A DNA stretch of 64,000 nt from assembly GCF_003355005.1 (NCBI RefSeq), contig NZ_CP029987.1, positions 14,168 to 78,167 of the forward strand. The letters run 5' to 3'. The number at the start of each line of letters is the position of its first letter. Position 1 is the stretch's first letter. The notes below the pieces were generated by a model, which saw nothing but the letters and a program-made list of their open reading frames with translations, searched no databases and was not told where the DNA came from. The stretch is from Sphingomonas sp. FARSPH. Lineage in GTDB: Bacteria > Pseudomonadota > Alphaproteobacteria > Sphingomonadales > Sphingomonadaceae. Both the position numbers and the translations under genes were made by a program. Below, piece by piece: positions 16,997-25,451 of this stretch.

Positions 16997-17955
16997 TCGC
17001 CATGGTCAGGACCAAGAAAATCCTCGTGACCGGCGGGGCCGGCTTCCTGGGATCGCATCTGTGCGACATCCTGATCGGCCAGGGCCACGACGTGATCTGC
17101 GCCGACAACCTGTATACGGGCTCGAAACGCAACATCGAGCATCTGCTCGACCATCCCTATTTCGAATTCGTCCGCCACGACGTGACGTTTCCGCTGTATC
17201 TGGAGGTGGACGAGATCTACAATCTCGCCTGCCCCGCCTCGCCGGTGCAATATCGCGTCAATCCGGTGCAGACGACGAAGACCAACGTCCATGGCGCGAT
17301 CAACATGCTCGGCCTCGCCAAGCGAACGGGCGCGAAGATCCTGCAGGCGTCGACCAGCGAGGTCTATGGCGACCCGGAGATCAATCCGCAGCGCGAGGAC
17401 TATTGGGGCAACGTCAACCCGATCGGCCCGCGCTCCTGCTACGACGAGGGCAAGCGCTGTGCGGAAACCCTGTTCTTCGACTATCATCGCGAAGGCACGG
17501 TGCGGATCAAGGTCGCGCGGATCTTCAACACCTATGGCCCGCGCATGGCGCCCGACGACGGGCGCGTCGTGTCGAACTTCATCGTCCAGGCGCTGACCGG
17601 ACGGCCGATCACCATCTATGGCGACGGGCAGCAGACGCGTTCCTTCTGCTACGTCGACGACCTGCTCGACGGGCTGATCCGCCTGATGGCGACGCCCGAC
17701 GACGTCACCGGCCCGATCAACATCGGCAACCCGGGCGAATTCACGATGATCGAGCTCGCCGAAAAGGTGATCGCGCTGACCAATTCCAAGTCGCCTTTGG
17801 TCCGCGAACCGCTCCCCCAGGACGACCCGCGCCAGCGCCGCCCCGACATCACCCGTGCAGGAGCGGTGATGGACTGGCGCCCGACCGTCGCGCTGGAAGC
17901 CGGGCTGGTGAAGACGATCGCCTATTTCGACGCGCTGCTGAAGGCGGGGGAGTAG
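16993..17955 (+). CDS. uxs: UDP-glucuronate decarboxylase (UDP-xylose synthase)
   Basis: 320 residues. KILVTGGAGFLGSHLCD (NAD loop), YNLACPASPVQYRVNPVQTTKTN, STSEVYGDP and the catalytic YDEGKR together are diagnostic of UXS. The enzyme oxidises and decarboxylates UDP-glucuronate to UDP-xylose in the cytoplasm. AAGGAG lies 3 bases before the ATG at 16993 and 12 bases before a second ATG at 17002, so the start is ambiguous by three codons. It ends the rightward operon and implies xylose, or a xylose-derived sugar, in EPS I. Confidence 0.93.
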   Translation: MIAMVRTKKILVTGGAGFLGSHLCDILIGQGHDVICADNLYTGSKRNIEHLLDHPYFEFVRHDVTFPLYLEVDEIYNLACPASPVQYRVNPVQTTKTNVHGAINMLGLAKRTGAKILQASTSEVYGDPEINPQREDYWGNVNPIGPRSCYDEGKRCAETLFFDYHREGTVRIKVARIFNTYGPRMAPDDGRVVSNFIVQALTGRPITIYGDGQQTRSFCYVDDLLDGLIRLMATPDDVTGPINIGNPGEFTMIELAEKVIALTNSKSPLVREPLPQDDPRQRRPDITRAGAVMDWRPTVALEAGLVKTIAYFDALLKAGE

Positions 17956-18106
17956 GGCGCAAACGCTTCTGTCGACACGCGTATTATCCTACACGTCGAC
18001 ATGCCTTGCTCTGGCGGATGACGCCGGACTTGCCGCAAAACGCTCGCCGCGGCATTCCTATGACTCAGCGATTTGCGCGGACGAGATGCCGATGGCACGC
18101 GTGCCA
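17956..18106. other. Spacer after EPS cluster I with GTCGAC half-sites
   Basis: No gene is supported here. CTGTCGACA (17969-17977) and GTCGACATG (17995-18003) form an imperfect, widely spaced inverted pair. They resemble half-sites of the palindrome found upstream of parA (58746-58803) but do not keep its 6-base spacing. Confidence 0.35.
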
Positions 18107-18238
18107 ATGACGAATGATCCGATACGCGTCGTCAACCGACCGCTGCACCGCCGCCTTCGCCTCAACACGATTCTGCTCGCTATCGTTGGCATCGAAGCGA
18201 TCGCGATGGGCCTCTTCCGACTTCTCGACAGCCGCTGA
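18107..18238 (+). CDS. Possible 43-residue single-pass membrane protein
   Basis: The predicted product is 43 residues: a basic N-terminus (VNRPLHRRLRLN) followed by one hydrophobic helix (ILLAIVGIEAIAMGLF) and LLDSR. Two further in-frame ATGs lie a few codons upstream. The positive-inside pattern is what a genuine small membrane protein would show. There is no clear ribosome-binding site and no recognised family. It could be chance. Confidence 0.35.
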   Translation: MTNDPIRVVNRPLHRRLRLNTILLAIVGIEAIAMGLFRLLDSR

Positions 18239-18252
18239 CACCGGGAAAGATT

Positions 18253-18267
18253 TTTGCACAGTGCAAA
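18253..18267. promoter_or_regulatory. Palindrome TTTGCAC-A-GTGCAAA, copy 1
   Basis: This perfect 7-base inverted repeat with a 1-base centre lies just 3' of mobC and is preceded by GGGAAAGAT. A near-identical copy with the same lead-in occurs at 19041-19055, on the other side of mobC. Its function is unknown; an operator is the simplest reading. Confidence 0.5.
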
Positions 18268-18269
18268 GA

Positions 18270-18926
18270 TCAGGAGCCGTCCCTGAAGCGCGCGGGCCGT
18301 CGACGCGGCTGCCGCTTGCGCCTACGTTCGGCGGCACGCGCAGCGGCATCCACCCGTTCGACGGTATCGCCGTCGGCCTCCGGGACATCGTCATAAGGCG
18401 AACCCCAATAGGCGAAATTGCCCGTCATGACCGCGACCACGCGCCGCATCTCCAGGCGGGCCAGCAACGCCGCCTCGCGAACCAAGCCGCCTTGATACGG
18501 CGGATACGCCCCCGTTTCCGTCGCCACGTTCATCGCCCGCGCGATCTGGTTCACGTTCCCGCCGATCCGGCGGAGCTCGCCAAATATGTCACGCAGCGCG
18601 TCGAGCTCGGCCGCATTCCATTGCGGCTTCCTCGCAAGATGGAAGAGAGCGAGCGAGCGCAGCCAGTTGGCTGGGCTGGTGCTCCTCGCCCGGGCCGCTT
18701 CCGCCAGGGCCCGTCGTTCCAATGGCTTGAAACGGACTCCGATCTGCTGTCCCATCCCGGCACCCGCCGGCGGTACCGGTGCCTGCCCGTCCAGGGCCGG
18801 TGCCATCAGTCGCCGCAGCGCCGCTGCCGACCCGCCCTCCGTCTGGCGGGCCCATGCCGCAAAGCGCTCGGCAAATTCGGCGTCGACATAGGTCGCGATC
18901 AACTTCTGCCCTAATTTGGCCGGCAT
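18270..18926 (-). CDS. MobC-like plasmid mobilisation protein
   Basis: 218 residues. The centre reads GVRFKPLERRALAEAARARSTSPANWLRSLAL, like the ribbon-helix-helix/accessory region of MobC and TraJ relaxosome proteins. It is followed by FGELRRIGGNVNQIARAMN, which fits the conserved GNNLNQIAR motif of the family. The C-terminus is very basic (RRRKRQPRRRPARF), suited to DNA binding at an origin of transfer. No relaxase is in this window, so the protein may work with one encoded elsewhere. Confidence 0.72.
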   Translation of the reverse strand: MPAKLGQKLIATYVDAEFAERFAAWARQTEGGSAAALRRLMAPALDGQAPVPPAGAGMGQQIGVRFKPLERRALAEAARARSTSPANWLRSLALFHLARKPQWNAAELDALRDIFGELRRIGGNVNQIARAMNVATETGAYPPYQGGLVREAALLARLEMRRVVAVMTGNFAYWGSPYDDVPEADGDTVERVDAAARAAERRRKRQPRRRPARFRDGS

Positions 18927-19040
18927 GACGGACCTCGCGTTTAAATCCTGCTACCGTCCGACATATCCTGCCCTCACCCCTTTTCGCTATCCTTCTCGGA
19001 TCTGCTCAGCGCGCAGAGGGGGCATGAGGGGAAAGATGGG

Positions 19041-19055
19041 TTTGCACGGTGCAAA
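19041..19055. promoter_or_regulatory. Palindrome TTTGCAC-G-GTGCAAA, copy 2
   Basis: Same palindrome as at 18253-18267, again preceded by GGGAAAGAT. It sits between the 5' end of mobC (start at 18926) and the 3' end of the recombinase gene, about 115 bases upstream of the mobC start. The rest of 18927-19123 shows no gene. Confidence 0.5.
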
Positions 19056-19123
19056 GCACGACGCGGACCGTATCCGGGGGGAACCGGGGTTGTGGGTTTC
19101 GAAGAGCACCCATCGGCCGCCGC

Positions 19124-20140
19124 TTACAGGAAACGCTGCCCCGCATGGTCCTTGAACAACTCGGCGTTACGGACATAATCGGACAGGACCTGCACCGATT
19201 TGTGGCGGCTGACCTCCTGCAGCTTGAAGATCGTCGCGCCCTGCGCCGCGCCTTCGGTGATGAAGCCCGCGCGCAGTGAGTGGCCGCCGAACTGCGCAGG
19301 GTCATACCCCGCCGCGCCCGCGCAGGCCTGCACCAGCCGCGCGATCGCGCGGTCCGACATCGCCGCATCGGTCAGCACGTCCTTACGCGTCAACCGGCGG
19401 AATAGCGCACCCTCGCCATGGCCAGCCGCCGCCATCCAGGCGAGCAGCAGCGCCTTGGGGCGGATCCGCGTGCCTTCGGGGATCGCGATCACCGCACCCT
19501 CACCCGCCCGATCGGTCTTTGAGCGCGCAATCGTCAGCCGCAGGCCCTCGGGCACCAGCGCGACGTCCTCGACGCGCAAGGCGACGATCTCCGACCGGCG
19601 CAGCGCGGCGGCCATGCCGATCGCCAGAATCGCCCGGTCGCGCGCCGCACGCAGGCCGTCGCCCTCGATCGTCGCCAGCATGTTGCGCAGCGCCGCAGCA
19701 TCCGCCGGCGCCTTGCGCCGCTTCGCGCCGCCATGTTCGGCGCGGATTCCGGCGAGCACCTCCGCCAGTCGCCCCGCGGTCGGCAACGCCGTCGGCGCGG
19801 GATGACCCGCCGCGCGATGATGATGCCCGATCGCCGCCACCCGCCGGTTGATCGTCGCCGGATTACGTCCGGACGCCGCCTGGTCGCTCGCGAACACCGC
19901 GACGACATCGGGCGACGCGGGCAACGGACTCAGGCCGTTCTCCGCGCACCACGCGACGAAGATCGCCCAGTCCGACGCATATGCCCGCCGTGTCGCCACG
20001 GACCGCGCGGATCGGGCATAAGCGGCGGCCTGTTCGATCTTCTCGTTGAGGATCGCAGGCAGCGCGGGCTGGTCAAGGGTAACTAGGCGTTGTGGAGGAG
20101 CATCTCGATCACGGTCTTGCGCATGTAAATGAAGTGTCAT
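19124..20140 (-). CDS. Tyrosine recombinase/integrase
   Basis: About 338 residues. A core-binding domain (ATRRAYASDWAIFVAWCAENGLSPLPA) is followed by the catalytic domain with the expected residues: Arg in AALRRSE, His-x-x-Arg in GHSLRAG, His in SRHKS and the nucleophile in LSDYVRN. A longer form starting at ATG 20176 is possible, but that start lies at the edge of the inverted repeat at 20177-20212. Such enzymes on sphingomonad plasmids are usually thought to resolve multimers or mediate integration; the actual site is unknown. Confidence 0.88.
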   Translation of the reverse strand: MTLHLHAQDRDRDAPPQRLVTLDQPALPAILNEKIEQAAAYARSARSVATRRAYASDWAIFVAWCAENGLSPLPASPDVVAVFASDQAASGRNPATINRRVAAIGHHHRAAGHPAPTALPTAGRLAEVLAGIRAEHGGAKRRKAPADAAALRNMLATIEGDGLRAARDRAILAIGMAAALRRSEIVALRVEDVALVPEGLRLTIARSKTDRAGEGAVIAIPEGTRIRPKALLLAWMAAAGHGEGALFRRLTRKDVLTDAAMSDRAIARLVQACAGAAGYDPAQFGGHSLRAGFITEGAAQGATIFKLQEVSRHKSVQVLSDYVRNAELFKDHAGQRFL

Positions 20141-20176
20141 CGGACCTGTCTGCCACGCAGATTTGCCGTTGAACAT

Positions 20177-20212
20177 CCATATGTCCGCGAATCATGGTTA
20201 TCGGACATATGG
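20177..20212. repeat. 11-base inverted repeat upstream of recombinase
   Basis: CCATATGTCCG (20177-20187) and CGGACATATGG (20202-20212) are perfect inverted arms around a 14-base centre, immediately upstream of the tyrosine recombinase gene. The arm length matches Xer-type recombinase arms, but the centre is longer than the usual 6-8 bases. It could be a recombination core, an operator or an IS end. Confidence 0.5.
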
Positions 20213-20221
20213 CGGGTCGAC

Positions 20222-20450
20222 ATTGACGTTGCTCGCTCAAACAGCCGGCCAGCCAACTAACAACGCTTTCCTGGAGTCGTTCAATGGCCACCTGCGCTAC
20301 GAACGCTTAACAGCCACTGGCTCCTGTCACTGGCGAACGCACGGGCAAAGATCGAGGCCTGGCGACAGGACTATAACGAGAGCCGCCCTCACACGCCCCT
20401 TGGTTGGCTGATGCCAGCCGAACTCGCATATTGCCCTGAGGAGCACCGAG
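20222..20450 (+). pseudogene. IS3-family transposase OrfB, 3' fragment with frameshift
   Basis: The fragment reads QTAGQPTNNAFLESFNGHLRYE and then, after a one-base deletion near 20308, NSHWLLSLANARAKIEAW, NESRPHTPLGWL and PAELA in another frame. These are the C-terminal rve/integrase-core motifs of IS3-family transposases, including the catalytic Glu of FLESFNG. The 5' part is missing, so this is a decayed insertion scar. The spacer from 20451 to 20536 holds nothing recognisable. Confidence 0.75.
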
Positions 20451-20536
20451 GTGACCGACATCGATCACACCATACGCAAAGACACAGCCTCGCTTTTACA
20501 AATAAGTTACCACAGTCCGATCTAGTCACCAGTCGT

Positions 20537-21781
20537 TCAGGGGCTTAATGTGACGCGTCTTATGACTCTATTTTGCTTTTCCGGCATGAAATTCTTGAGA
20601 TTTCCTGTCAAAAACTCTGCCGCTTCAGTCAGCTGCGCGCCCTTCCCACCAACGATAGCAACATCAGCCATCGTCAGATTTTTAACTGCCCCAAACAACT
20701 CAACTTTACCGTTATTCAACACAACATTAGTGAATTTTGCATATGAATCCCTCCCCCCCATTTCCGTAATAATATTTCCGGACCTGATATTAACATGCTT
20801 TACCGCAAAGTTTGCGCTGGGCACGACATATTGAGCCGCGATCACTCCTGCCATAAGCAAAATATCACCGTCAGAGTTAACATTTTCAATCGTAAAATTA
20901 TCGCAACCGTAGCAGCAGATGACACCCGACGGCATATTGCTTTTTGAACTAAACTCTTGGGAGATTTTATCTCCCATTATATCTGATATTATGAAATCTG
21001 CCCCCGCCTCGATATGTATTAATTGTCGTACGCGACGCCCCGTGATCCGACGGATAACAAACTGCTTTACGTAATTCAATCTATCCCATTTTGGATCAAA
21101 CGTAAGACCCGCCAATCCTAACCCAATACCCCAATTTCCTCTTCCTTGAGGGTCGTTAATCGTATCGATATCAATATCTTCAAATACCATCTTGGTATCG
21201 TTAGGGCAAATATTCCACTCTATCGCATCTCCTTTTAAATTATGAAACTTCGCTCTGCGTATCGTAGCTCCTTTCATTCTTGAAAACTCACCCTGCCTAA
21301 GGATACCAAAGTTCGCATTTTCGACAAAAATATCCTCTATTAGGATTGAATCAAAAACGCCTTGTCCTTCAATGAATATAGCAGCTTGATGAAAATCTCC
21401 GCGATACTTCATACCTTGAACTATGATATGTCCTCGAAGTAAATGCAAACAAACATTCTGATTTGATGACCCATAAAACCGAATAGCGCAATCACCGTCA
21501 CACAGTAGCTCACCCCTGGGGGTGCCGTCTATGTCCCGCATAAAGACAATGTCGAGGCCAGCCGGAATATTTATGGGACGCGTTATTGATAAAGGATAAG
21601 GATCAAACGGGACGATCAGCTGATGATTAGCTCCAACATTCTGATGCACCCACTTTTCAAAGGCATCATCGTCATCAAGGCGATTCTGCGGAAAAATGCT
21701 CCGCCTCGTAACTATAGAGGGCAGGCTCAGGGCGATAGCCCCGGCGGTGAGCATCCTGCGTGATACCTGCGGAACTGTCAT
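20537..21781 (-). CDS. Tat-exported right-handed beta-helix protein of unknown activity
   Basis: 414 residues. The N-terminus VSRRMLTAGAIALSLPS is a twin-arginine signal. After a region resembling the lead-in of pectate-lyase-type folds (HQLIVPFDPYPLSITRPINIPAGL) come many short beta-rich repeats such as FIEGQGVFDSILIEDIFVEN and FTIENVNSDGDILLM, typical of a parallel beta-helix. The base composition is clearly AT-richer than EPS I, and it lies alone on the minus strand next to an acetyltransferase gene. A periplasmic polysaccharide lyase, epimerase or hydrolase acting on the EPS is possible, but no catalytic residues can be assigned. Confidence 0.72.
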   Translation of the reverse strand: MTVPQVSRRMLTAGAIALSLPSIVTRRSIFPQNRLDDDDAFEKWVHQNVGANHQLIVPFDPYPLSITRPINIPAGLDIVFMRDIDGTPRGELLCDGDCAIRFYGSSNQNVCLHLLRGHIIVQGMKYRGDFHQAAIFIEGQGVFDSILIEDIFVENANFGILRQGEFSRMKGATIRRAKFHNLKGDAIEWNICPNDTKMVFEDIDIDTINDPQGRGNWGIGLGLAGLTFDPKWDRLNYVKQFVIRRITGRRVRQLIHIEAGADFIISDIMGDKISQEFSSKSNMPSGVICCYGCDNFTIENVNSDGDILLMAGVIAAQYVVPSANFAVKHVNIRSGNIITEMGGRDSYAKFTNVVLNNGKVELFGAVKNLTMADVAIVGGKGAQLTEAAEFLTGNLKNFMPEKQNRVIRRVTLSP

Positions 21782-21891
21782 CCTTTGCTCCTATGGCGCC
21801 GACGACCAACTCGTACTAAGCCTTACCAAGATCGGTATGCGCCAGTACGGCATGGCATTGTCGATCCAAGCCTTAACGCAGTGAACCAGAT

Positions 21892-22467
21892 ATGACATCA
21901 ATGTCGCCAGGCAGCTCCCCGCTACGGCCGAAGCATCGGCATTCCGCAAGCTTTTCCATGTCAAACAAGATTTTACGCACCGTCTGGCGATTGACGTGGC
22001 TTGCCTTGGCGCGTCCAACACCCGCTCCCTTGCACGGGTGGCGTCGAATCGTGCTACGAGCGTTCGGGGCAAAGATAGGGCGCAATGTCCGTATATATCC
22101 GAGCTCTCGGATATGGCTGCCAGCCAACCTCTGCGTTGGAGATGATTCAATCATCGGTCCCGGCGTTGAGTGTTATAATCAGGGCTACATCACGATCGGT
22201 AAGCGTGTAGTCGTCTCACAACGCGCAACACTCTGCGCCAGCACGCATGATATCGACGACTCTCTATTTCCCCTGATATTACGACCAATTATGATCGGCG
22301 ATGATGCATGGGTAGCGGCAGAAGCTTTTGTTGGCCCCGGGGTTACAATCGGCGAAGGTAGTGTGCTTGGAGCTCGCGCTGTAGCGATGACGTCACTACC
22401 ATCATGGCAATTGTTTTCAGGAAACCCTGCAGTTTTTCTTCGAAATAGAAAGACATCATTCGAATAA
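21892..22467 (+). CDS. WcaF/LbH-type acetyltransferase
   Basis: 191 residues. A basic N-terminus and WRLTWLALARPTPAPLHGWRRIVLRAFGAKIGRNVRIYPSSRIWLPANL in several blocks match the WcaF family. Left-handed beta-helix hexapeptide repeats follow (VGDDSIIGPGVECYN, ITIGKRVVVSQRATL), and the catalytic His lies in CASTHDIDD. IGDDAWVAAEAFVGPGVTIGEGSVLGARAV completes the helix. It would O-acetylate a sugar of the cluster II polysaccharide using acetyl-CoA in the cytoplasm. It is transcribed away from the beta-helix gene. Confidence 0.85.
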   Translation: MTSMSPGSSPLRPKHRHSASFSMSNKILRTVWRLTWLALARPTPAPLHGWRRIVLRAFGAKIGRNVRIYPSSRIWLPANLCVGDDSIIGPGVECYNQGYITIGKRVVVSQRATLCASTHDIDDSLFPLILRPIMIGDDAWVAAEAFVGPGVTIGEGSVLGARAVAMTSLPSWQLFSGNPAVFLRNRKTSFE

Positions 22468-22511
22468 TCTTCGAAATATTATTCGCACATTAGCGCAATT
22501 GAGGCAACATT

Positions 22512-22904
22512 ATGTTCACATCAATCATGCTTCTGCTCTCGCAAGCAGGACCGGTCGGTTGCTATGGATCAGTATCTGTACAAAAATGCACTGGCCCTGA
22601 CGGCTCTACTGTTATCGAACGAAAGCTTGCCACCCGAACAATAAGAAAAGGAACTGACTCGGATGGTGGAACTTGGCAAGAAACGGTACTGCCTACCCCG
22701 ACCGGATCACGAACCATCGGCCAGGACAGTCGAGGGCGGCGTTGGTACGAGACCCGAACAGCAAACGGGGCCAGTATCGGGATAGACCGGTTTGGGAGGC
22801 AATATTCCAAACCGGCCTTGCCGCGAAATTCTCAACAGCAAATCGAGGACCTTCAGGCAAAAATCAAGCCTATGCCTGAAATTTCTGGCAAGACGACACG
22901 ATAA
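22512..22904 (+). CDS. Hypothetical protein with hydrophobic N-terminus
   Basis: 130 residues, 44 bases after the acetyltransferase gene and in the same direction. The first ~17 residues are hydrophobic (MFTSIMLLLSQAGPVGC), compatible with a signal or lipoprotein-like leader. The rest is polar with repeated GGTW, GSRTIGQDSRGRRWYETR-like turns. No family is recognised. A strong hairpin terminator follows, supporting a real transcription unit. Confidence 0.5.
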   Translation: MFTSIMLLLSQAGPVGCYGSVSVQKCTGPDGSTVIERKLATRTIRKGTDSDGGTWQETVLPTPTGSRTIGQDSRGRRWYETRTANGASIGIDRFGRQYSKPALPRNSQQQIEDLQAKIKPMPEISGKTTR

Positions 22905-22973
22905 AGCAGGGCATAAAGCAAAGATACCGAGTCATTTTGCCGTGCGAACCATTCAGAATGTATAACCCTTGCC

Positions 22974-23004
22974 GCAACAGGCCGTGTGTCATACGGCCTG
23001 TTGC
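22974..23004. terminator. Bidirectional hairpin terminator between convergent genes
   Basis: GCAACAGGCCGT (22974-22985) and ACGGCCTGTTGC (22993-23004) form a perfect 12-pair stem with a 7-base loop. It lies in the 108-base space between the plus-strand hypothetical gene and the minus-strand flippase gene. The U-tract is weak on both sides. Confidence 0.65.
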
Positions 23005-23012
23005 TCTAGGGT

Positions 23013-24266
23013 TCACGATGAGTACGCCTCGCGTAGCAGGATTATCGTTAAAAGGCCGTACATAATGAGGTGAGTCATCACAAAACCCCACGTTGCGAAC
23101 ATATAGTTGCCGCCACCCCACCAACAGAGCAATGCTATTGCTGACGTTAACACTAATCGTGCAAGGTCCCAGATGAAAAATTTGTGCGCCTTGTCCCAGA
23201 CGAGGAGAAGATGCCCGAACGAACCTACGGCAAACTGCGCGAAGCATAGGATGATTACGGGTACCGCCACATCCAAAGATTCTCGCCACTGCATTGGAAT
23301 CCACTGGGATGGTATCACGATCGCCACCAATAAGAGCGGCATGTAAACTACAATACCAAGCACCATCATTCCGAGTAGGAATTTACGCATTCCATGCCCC
23401 CGCAAATACTTTACATTCGCTGCGAGTAGATGCCCGGCAGCCATACCAAGAATCGCAGAGGGAAAGGCGAAAATACGGTAGGCCAAAAAGAGTTGCCCGG
23501 ATGTTGCGATCCCATAGCACTTAGCAACAATCATTATAAACATATTGAGTAGTGACGCCGTGCCGACAACACTCTGCGCGACAGCAAAACCAATATACCG
23601 TTGACGTCTTCGCAAAAGGGGCAATATACCGCCCGCAACCGAACCTCTCGCGCGCCGGACCGGGCTAAAGCCATAAAGAACAGCCGCAGCAGCGGAGCCG
23701 GCTACGTTGGCAAGCAAGAACGTCTCATCACCGATGCTGCCGGTCCACCGAGCAATTGCAGATACCGCGACAATCGTCAGCGGCGTCACGATCTTTGGAA
23801 TACCGGAGCGAAGATAGAGACGTTCGGCAACGAGGTATGCAGTGCCGATATTGCTCGCAGCAAGGGTTAACGTGAGCACGCATACTTGCGCCGTGTAGAA
23901 TAGGGTTGTGGTATCCCACGCTCCCCGCATTAATCCAACAGCCGAAAAGAACGGAACGGTGAGCAAAAAGGAAAGAAGCGCGGAGATCGCGAGCCCCATC
24001 CGCGCCACCTCGGGTCGCTGGCCCTCATTTTCGGGCTGGTACAAGATCATATCGATCCTGAGTGTGACAAGACCTGAGAGGATACTGGCTGCAGCCAGCG
24101 CATTGGCCGCTTCACCGAACTGCGCTGGAGTGAACCAGCCGACGAGTAGTGGTGTACTGATGAACGATAACGCAGCACCGACGACACTTGGCCCAGTTAG
24201 GGTTCCGATGGCGATTGCGAATTGCCGCATTGGGGATTGCCTGAAGACCCTCTGAAACGCGGTCAT
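23013..24266 (-). CDS. Wzx-type polysaccharide flippase (probably EPS II)
   Basis: 417 residues with about 12 hydrophobic segments. The start GPSVVGAALSFISTPLLVGWFTPAQFGEAANALA fits the Polysacc_synt family, including the conserved tower of helix 1 and the FGE turn. It is the only flippase candidate for the lower-GC polysaccharide genes here and so probably serves cluster II. It is divergent from the glycosyltransferase gene at 24519, with a 252-base spacer holding no gene that can be supported. Confidence 0.82.
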   Translation of the reverse strand: MTAFQRVFRQSPMRQFAIAIGTLTGPSVVGAALSFISTPLLVGWFTPAQFGEAANALAAASILSGLVTLRIDMILYQPENEGQRPEVARMGLAISALLSFLLTVPFFSAVGLMRGAWDTTTLFYTAQVCVLTLTLAASNIGTAYLVAERLYLRSGIPKIVTPLTIVAVSAIARWTGSIGDETFLLANVAGSAAAAVLYGFSPVRRARGSVAGGILPLLRRRQRYIGFAVAQSVVGTASLLNMFIMIVAKCYGIATSGQLFLAYRIFAFPSAILGMAAGHLLAANVKYLRGHGMRKFLLGMMVLGIVVYMPLLLVAIVIPSQWIPMQWRESLDVAVPVIILCFAQFAVGSFGHLLLVWDKAHKFFIWDLARLVLTSAIALLCWWGGGNYMFATWGFVMTHLIMYGLLTIILLREAYSS

Positions 24267-24518
24267 GCATTGCCTCTAATTGGATACTAACACGATGGCG
24301 CTGCACCGATACGTGCTGATCGAAAAACGACCGGCACCGCCCCCAGTCGCCTCCGTACGCTCTGAAGAAGGGGGGGAGACGCATATCATGAGGCAGTGTC
24401 GGCAGATGCGGCGCCCTCATAGGCATTACAAGTCGCTGGCGCCACCTCAAAACCACTTGCAGATTGGAATGGCCTTCCCTAGTCGGAGCAATCACTCCCA
24501 CGGTTGCTTGTGAGACTT

Positions 24519-25430
24519 ATGCCTTCATTTCTCTACGGCAGATGCCGACGGGCATTGTCGAAGGGACCGCTCCTGCGGCTGCAGCACCGGTTATTTTTGA
24601 ATCGCCTGAAAGCAGCGTCACTTGCGAAAGGTACCTGCGAGAAGGATGATCTGCCCGTCGATATCGTTATACCGGCGATCGATCGCGACCTGCCGACGCT
24701 TCCGCTGGTCATCGACGGCGTAAGGCGCAATATCGCGCACGACGTACGTACGATCTACATCGTCGCGCCACGGACTCCTGTGATGCAGTCATTTTGCAGC
24801 CAAGTGGGCTGCACCTTCATCGATGAGGCAACTGTGTTGCCGATCAGCAAATCCGACATACATCTTACACCACAAGGAATCGATCGGTCGGGTTGGATTT
24901 TCCAACAATTTTTAAAGCTTTCGGCTGATCGAATCAGTTCAAGCCATTTTATTATCATTGTCGATGCTGATACGGTCTTACTTCATCCGCAGCTTTTCAT
25001 TGTGGACGGCATGCCGGTTTTCCGGATATCTGATGAGCTTTATATGCCATACTTTCGACAAATGCGGCGCTTATTGAAACGGCGCATCAGGGCATATTTT
25101 TCGTTTGTAGCCCATCATATGGTGTTTGATCGAACACATCTTGCCGAATTACGTGCCGAGATCGAACGTGTAGCAGGATATGGCCCGTGGCATCGCGTGA
25201 TCCTTGATCGCCTCGATCCGAAGGAAAGTTCAGGATTCTCGGAATATGAGACCTACGGCCGCACCTTTCTCGCGACCGGTAGGCCGGCGAAGCTAGAATA
25301 TTGGCACAATATCGGCCTTGAGCGCAAGGATATGCTTTCGATCGAAGAACTCGAAAATCTCTACGGTGAAACGTACAGAAGCGCTTCATTTCATTTCTAC
25401 CTCAGCAAAACCGATAAAAGCGTCGGATAA
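24519..25430 (+). CDS. DUF6492-like putative glycosyltransferase
   Basis: 303 residues. DLPVDIVIPAIDRDLPTLPLVIDGVRRN opens a GT-A-like fold, IIIVDADTVLL gives a D-x-D motif (~150) and SGFSEYETYGRTFLA is an acceptor-side motif. This pattern fits the DUF6492 group found in capsule and EPS loci. The ATG at 24519 is chosen over a TTG 5 codons earlier. The methyltransferase gene follows 21 bases downstream. Donor and linkage unknown. Confidence 0.7.
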   Translation: MPSFLYGRCRRALSKGPLLRLQHRLFLNRLKAASLAKGTCEKDDLPVDIVIPAIDRDLPTLPLVIDGVRRNIAHDVRTIYIVAPRTPVMQSFCSQVGCTFIDEATVLPISKSDIHLTPQGIDRSGWIFQQFLKLSADRISSSHFIIIVDADTVLLHPQLFIVDGMPVFRISDELYMPYFRQMRRLLKRRIRAYFSFVAHHMVFDRTHLAELRAEIERVAGYGPWHRVILDRLDPKESSGFSEYETYGRTFLATGRPAKLEYWHNIGLERKDMLSIEELENLYGETYRSASFHFYLSKTDKSVG

Positions 25431-25451
25431 TCGTCATTTCAGGAGACGCAT

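Noticed and set aside
18065..18394. Minus-strand open frame overlapping the 3' end of mobC
   Set aside because: It overlaps mobC out of frame and has no ribosome-binding site or recognisable domain; the plus-strand 43-codon frame fits better, though weakly.
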